Below, one piece after another: positions 5,049 through 6,329 of a DNA stretch of 6,329 nt (within the stretch, counting starts at the first letter, position 1; every line of letters starts with the position of its first letter). Both the position numbers and the translations under genes were made by a program. Origin of the DNA: Candidatus Ectomicrobium neotermitis. Its GTDB lineage: Bacteria; Elusimicrobiota; Endomicrobiia; Endomicrobiales; Endomicrobiaceae. Under the pieces are notes generated by a model, which was given only the letters and a program-made list of their open reading frames with translations, did not search any database and was not told the origin of the DNA. The DNA is taken from assembly GCA_031283745.1 (NCBI GenBank), contig JAITBH010000081.1, forward strand, positions 1-6,329, written 5' to 3'.

Positions 5049-6329
5049 TTAATATCTATATCTCAAACCTATGGAGAGGTAGTATTGGCTCATTTTTGTG
5101 CCAAAACCTATGTCGGCATTTCCGAAGGCTGATATACCCTCAGCCCGCCCCGAAAATAGATATTCCGCCCCTGCTCCAAGCCCCCCTTGAATTTGCTCTT
5201 GCACACCATAAATATCCATCCACTCGCCCCCATCAGAAAATCTTATCTGGTAAAGCGGTTTTGCCCCATCAATAATATAGCCCGCATAACCTTTGCCATA
5301 CCATCTAAAAATCCCAATTTCATCCCCAACACCTATGCCTATTGTGCCAACCATACGATGGTAAAAGTTCTCTTTAACTATGAGGTTTGCCACCCCGCCG
5401 CTAAACTCGATAATTTCATCATTCTTTATATAGCCGCCGCGTATGCCGACACAGGGGCGGACTTCTATCTCTTGGGCTATGGCTATTACATATTCCCCTT
5501 GCATGCCATATCTAAAACCATAAGCGTCGAAATCGCTTTCGGGGTTATATTGATAGGGTGCAAGATCAATTTGCCTCTGCGATATATTGTTGTTACCCAC
5601 AAAAGCCGCATTGGCTTTTAGTCTTACATTATCTAAAAGCCAGCCCCCATAAAACCCAGCCTCATATTCTTTGATGGCAAAATCGTCCTTTCCCTGCTTT
5701 GCCCAGCCGTTTAAGTATCCAACATAAAGCCCAGCAAGGAGATCCCAGCCATTATTATATAGGTCTATGCCGCCGCTAAAGCCTGAGCCGCCGCTCTTAA
5801 AAAGTCTGCTTGAGCTTTCCTCATCGTCGTCTAATTCATAATTTTGTGTATACACCCCGCCCCAAACGGAGCTTTGACGCAAATTGTTGATATGTGAATA
5901 TAGATTGTTGACCTTGCCCTCGCTCTCAACTGCACCAAGACGCAAAACATTTATAAAGCTCACACCGCTAAACTCGTCAAGAGCCCTTTTTAGCTCCTCA
6001 ATTTCCCCGGTCTGACCCAAAATATTCAAGTTATAAATTATCTCAAACATATCCCTGTCCATTGCCCCTACGCGGTAATTGTCCATATACATTCTGTCAA
6101 ACTCCGTAGCCACAGTTTTTTCTGAGGCTGAAAGCCCGCTATAGTTAGCCAAAGCACTTGGAACCTCATTTGCTACCAACTGAAAGCCGTCCTTAAGATA
6201 AACAGGGGTTGCCGTTCCGTTGTGATAGGCGATGTTCTTAAAATGACCTTTTAACCCATCCTCCTTCGTTATGATGATGTCATAAGGCATTGCCCCTTTT
6301 GTAAAACCTACACCGATAAAATGGACATT
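5049..6329 (-). CDS. Autotransporter, passenger tail and beta-barrel translocator (5' truncated)
   Basis: This is the final 426 residues of a gene whose 5' end lies beyond the right edge; the frame is open to base 6329. Residues about 1-53 look like the end of a beta-helical passenger, with the family's Y-D-I-I-x and L-K-G-H-F-K-N-I signature. A mostly helical segment (about 54-150) probably threads the pore. From about 155 to the end there are alternating aromatic/glycine strands as in a 12-strand autotransporter barrel, ending Y-Y-L-S-I-G-L-R-Y-R-Y. The terminal residue is Tyr rather than Phe, an accepted outer-membrane signature variant. The protein should sit in the outer membrane and display or secrete its N-terminal passenger, which cannot be seen. 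ATG 6290 has a purine-rich upstream stretch but falls inside passenger-like sequence, so I treat it as internal. A single Cys (Cys293 of the fragment) lies in the barrel. The stop is 1 nt from the PatB-like start. Confidence 0.85.
   Translation of the reverse strand, partial: NVHFIGVGFTKGAMPYDIIITKEDGLKGHFKNIAYHNGTATPVYLKDGFQLVANEVPSALANYSGLSASEKTVATEFDRMYMDNYRVGAMDRDMFEIIYNLNILGQTGEIEELKRALDEFSGVSFINVLRLGAVESEGKVNNLYSHINNLRQSSVWGGVYTQNYELDDDEESSSRLFKSGGSGFSGGIDLYNNGWDLLAGLYVGYLNGWAKQGKDDFAIKEYEAGFYGGWLLDNVRLKANAAFVGNNNISQRQIDLAPYQYNPESDFDAYGFRYGMQGEYVIAIAQEIEVRPCVGIRGGYIKNDEIIEFSGGVANLIVKENFYHRMVGTIGIGVGDEIGIFRWYGKGYAGYIIDGAKPLYQIRFSDGGEWMDIYGVQEQIQGGLGAGAEYLFSGRAEGISAFGNADIGFGTKMSQYYLSIGLRYRY

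Noticed and set aside
5187..5621. Plus-strand ORF of 144 codons opposite the autotransporter barrel
   Set aside because: It is a shadow frame of the beta-barrel coding region, with no family resemblance or start signal.
6288..6290. ATG 6290 as the true start of the barrel protein
   Set aside because: The frame continues open to the window edge, and the residues after it resemble the end of an autotransporter passenger. The barrel would need an upstream signal peptide that is not present.
1..6329. tRNA, rRNA, CRISPR repeats, insertion sequence ends or phage attachment sites
   Set aside because: Reading both strands showed no cloverleaf-like gene, no regularly spaced direct repeats, no transposase or integrase coding and no clear flanking duplications.

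Overview
The window reads as a tightly packed stretch of genes, all on the minus strand, from a moderately low-GC, outer-membrane-bearing and probably anaerobic or gut-associated bacterium. The outer membrane is inferred from the autotransporter-type beta-barrel at the right edge. The anaerobic lifestyle is suggested by a NimA-like flavin-barrel protein, a flavoredoxin-type flavin reductase and a MalY/PatB C-S lyase. Ribosome-binding sites are strong and AGGAGG-like. Elusimicrobiota (termite or animal gut lineages) or a Gram-negative Firmicutes lineage would fit, but the phylum cannot be fixed from this sequence alone.

Reading in transcription order (right to left): the C-terminal part of an autotransporter (5049-6329, cut by the window edge); a PatB/MalY-type aminotransferase starting 1 nt after its stop (3863-5047); a 63-nt gap; a NimA/pyridoxamine-oxidase-like protein (3307-3798); a flavin reductase whose ATG directly abuts the previous stop (2755-3306); a short proline-rich ORF joined by an ATGA overlap (2534-2758); a 49-codon remnant of a DUF262/GmrS-type gene (2403-2552); an unusual three-domain protein joined to that remnant by another ATGA overlap (916-2406); a hexapeptide-repeat acyltransferase (307-852); a 133-nt gap holding an inverted repeat and a near-consensus promoter; and the start of a dCMP deaminase (1-173, cut by the window edge). 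No RNA gene, CRISPR array or insertion sequence was seen.

The right-hand genes look like ordinary metabolism and envelope functions. The middle (about 916-2760) is the accessory part. Its main gene appears to encode a winged-helix domain, a GIY-YIG/T5orf172 nuclease-like domain and a complete ADP-ribosylglycohydrolase in one frame. A perfect Shine-Dalgarno and ATG lie exactly at the boundary of the glycohydrolase. By hand count GC drops from about 49 percent in the glycohydrolase half to about 32 percent in the nuclease half. The simplest reading is that an AT-rich DNA-binding/nuclease gene, possibly from a defence locus as the adjoining DUF262 remnant suggests, has become joined to a once separate glycohydrolase gene. 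The locus may still make both a fusion protein and a free glycohydrolase. Whether this is a working system or a relic is open.
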